Shown here in pieces: positions 23,383 to 24,359 of a stretch of 24,359 bases of DNA. A program made the position numbers and the translations under genes. The notes under the pieces were generated by a model that was not told the origin of the DNA, did no database searches, and worked only from the letters and a program-made list of their open reading frames with translations. The stretch is from Colimorpha sp045639845. Its GTDB lineage: Bacteria > Bacteroidota > Bacteroidia > Bacteroidales > P3. How positions within the stretch are numbered: position 1 is the first letter of the stretch; each line of letters opens with the position of its first letter. Location of the stretch: NCBI GenBank assembly GCA_045639845.1, contig JAZUDW010000113.1, positions 1 to 24,359 on the forward strand, read 5' to 3'.

Positions 23383-24240
23383 TTATATAAACAGCCGAGT
23401 GTGGCGACGGTATTCGGCGTATTGGGGCTTGGTGGCGAGCTGGCGCTGTTCCATGAGGGGTATGCTCACGGTGCAGAAGAGGATGGTGACGGACAGGGGG
23501 CCGGCGATAATCCAGCTGTGGTTGGCGAAGCCGGCATGCGACACTTCGATGATCCACACACCCCACCATACGAGGATCTCGCCCAGGTAGTTGGGATGGC
23601 GGCCGTGGCGCCACAGACCTACGTTGCACACCTGCCCGGGATGCAGGGCACGGAAACGGTGCGACTGGCTGTCGGCCACGAGCTGCAGTATGGCGGCTCC
23701 TGCCACCACGAGGAAGCCTGCCACGGTGAACAGCGTGGCGTCGGCATGGGCTTGGATGGTGAAAAGGGCGGGTATCATGCCTAGGAAGACAACCACGGTG
23801 GGCACCATGTTGAGGCCGAAGAAGTTGATGAGGTGGAACACTACGGGATGGCACTGGGTGCGGAACTTGCTGTAGCGCCAGTCTTCGTGTGCCATGCCGT
23901 GGAAGGTGATGGCCCAGTTGTAGGTGAGGCGTATGGCCCAGATCCATAGGCCTACGAGCATGAGGATGGTGGCCGCGGTAGGATGTCCGCAGTGGGCTGC
24001 CCACCAAGTAAGTAGCACGGGGGGTGCCACACTCCAATAGGGGTCGTAGAACGACACGTTGCGATACGCAAGGCCGAGTATCCAGATGTAGATGGTAGCT
24101 GCTGCATCGGCTACGAAGAGGGCCCAGTAGGGATGCATGAGTGGTGCCGATGCTCGGTAGGCCAACCAGCCGACGAGGGTGGCTATGAGATAGTGGATGG
24201 TGATGATGACGAAGCTACGTGTGCGGGTGATGGTGTTCAT
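23383..24240 (-). CDS. DUF1295 / steroid 5-alpha-reductase-like membrane protein
   Basis: A 285-residue polytopic inner-membrane protein with about seven hydrophobic helices. It belongs to the DUF1295 family, related to steroid 5-alpha-reductases and isoprenylcysteine methyltransferases: the C-terminal region carries HPGQVCNVGLWRHGRHPNYL followed by GEILVWWG, the nucleotide- or SAM-binding signature of that superfamily (G-x-x-R-H-P-N-Y-x-G-E), and ends LMEQRQLATKPQYAEYRRHTRLF. The N-terminal part has FYDPYWSVAPP, also typical. It probably acts on a lipid or isoprenoid, either by reduction with NAD(P)H or by methylation; sequence alone does not decide. The gene stands alone. No TAnnTTTG box was found in 24241-24359, which holds a T-run, a small GGTCG-GC-GACC-like hairpin near 24323, and otherwise nothing recognisable. 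Confidence 0.87.
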   Translation of the reverse strand: MNTITRTRSFVIITIHYLIATLVGWLAYRASAPLMHPYWALFVADAAATIYIWILGLAYRNVSFYDPYWSVAPPVLLTWWAAHCGHPTAATILMLVGLWIWAIRLTYNWAITFHGMAHEDWRYSKFRTQCHPVVFHLINFFGLNMVPTVVVFLGMIPALFTIQAHADATLFTVAGFLVVAGAAILQLVADSQSHRFRALHPGQVCNVGLWRHGRHPNYLGEILVWWGVWIIEVSHAGFANHSWIIAGPLSVTILFCTVSIPLMEQRQLATKPQYAEYRRHTRLFI

Positions 24241-24359
24241 AGATTGTTTTTTTTTAGTGATCGGTGGGGCTATCGCTGTTTAGTGGTTGAATTGATTGTT
24301 GTGTAACCTCAAATCAAACGAAGGTCGGCGACCGAAGTGTGGAGCTAACAACGCCTCAC

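Noticed and set aside
24303..24314. GTAACCTC followed by AAAT near the window end, resembling the MITE terminal repeat
   Set aside because: Only the first eight bases match and the following sequence does not resemble the element; the window ends too soon to look for a second end.

Overview
The window looks like chromosomal DNA of a Bacteroidota bacterium, most likely order Bacteroidales. The pointers are the bamD-rpoZ-coaBC gene order, a Bacteroidetes-type omega subunit, DUF4476 and lipocalin-like lipoproteins, near absence of Shine-Dalgarno sites, and promoter-like TAnnTTTG boxes just upstream of several genes. No rRNA, convincing tRNA or CRISPR array was found.

Layout. (1) 1-460: the 3' end of an IS30-family transposase, cut by the window edge, then a hairpin terminator that pairs fully only when read from the minus strand. 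(2) 569-5268, all minus: dnaG (primase), a receiver-less sigma-54 activator and aroA, with short gaps, probably one transcription unit. (3) 5290-8750: a gene-poor, AT-rich stretch whose plus strand is strikingly T-rich. It holds only two small paralogous proteins, each with one C-terminal membrane segment. The two loci also share an upstream segment of about 65 nt and a 14-nt motif just ahead of a hairpin terminator, so they look like an old duplication of a whole transcription unit. (4) 8767-12324, plus: bamD, rpoZ, coaBC and a lytic transglycosylase, ordinary envelope and core genes. (5) 12372-17319, plus: a compact five-gene operon of heterodisulfide-reductase-like electron-transfer proteins: two HdrC-like dicluster ferredoxins, a membrane HdrE/HdrC/HdrD-like fusion, a soluble HdrB-like protein and a minimal HdrA-like flavoprotein. 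No donor or acceptor enzyme is encoded beside it. This is the best candidate for an undescribed system. (6) 17430-24240: a lipocalin-like lipoprotein (plus), a 257-bp MITE-like element with a 6-bp target duplication, then minus-strand genes for an MMPL/RND exporter, a DUF4476 protein, an alpha/beta hydrolase lipoprotein and a DUF1295 membrane protein. A diverged repeat of about 42 nt occurs twice here, each time beyond the 3' end of a minus-strand gene.

How the genes may work together: the Hdr-like proteins carry motifs for one flavin, up to six cubane [4Fe-4S] clusters, and three intact plus one eroded CCG motif, all tied to a cytochrome-b-like membrane domain. This suggests electron transfer between the quinone pool and a cytoplasmic disulfide, thiol or flavoprotein partner encoded elsewhere. 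That is inference from domain content. All coordinates and motif positions were read by eye; no database search was possible.
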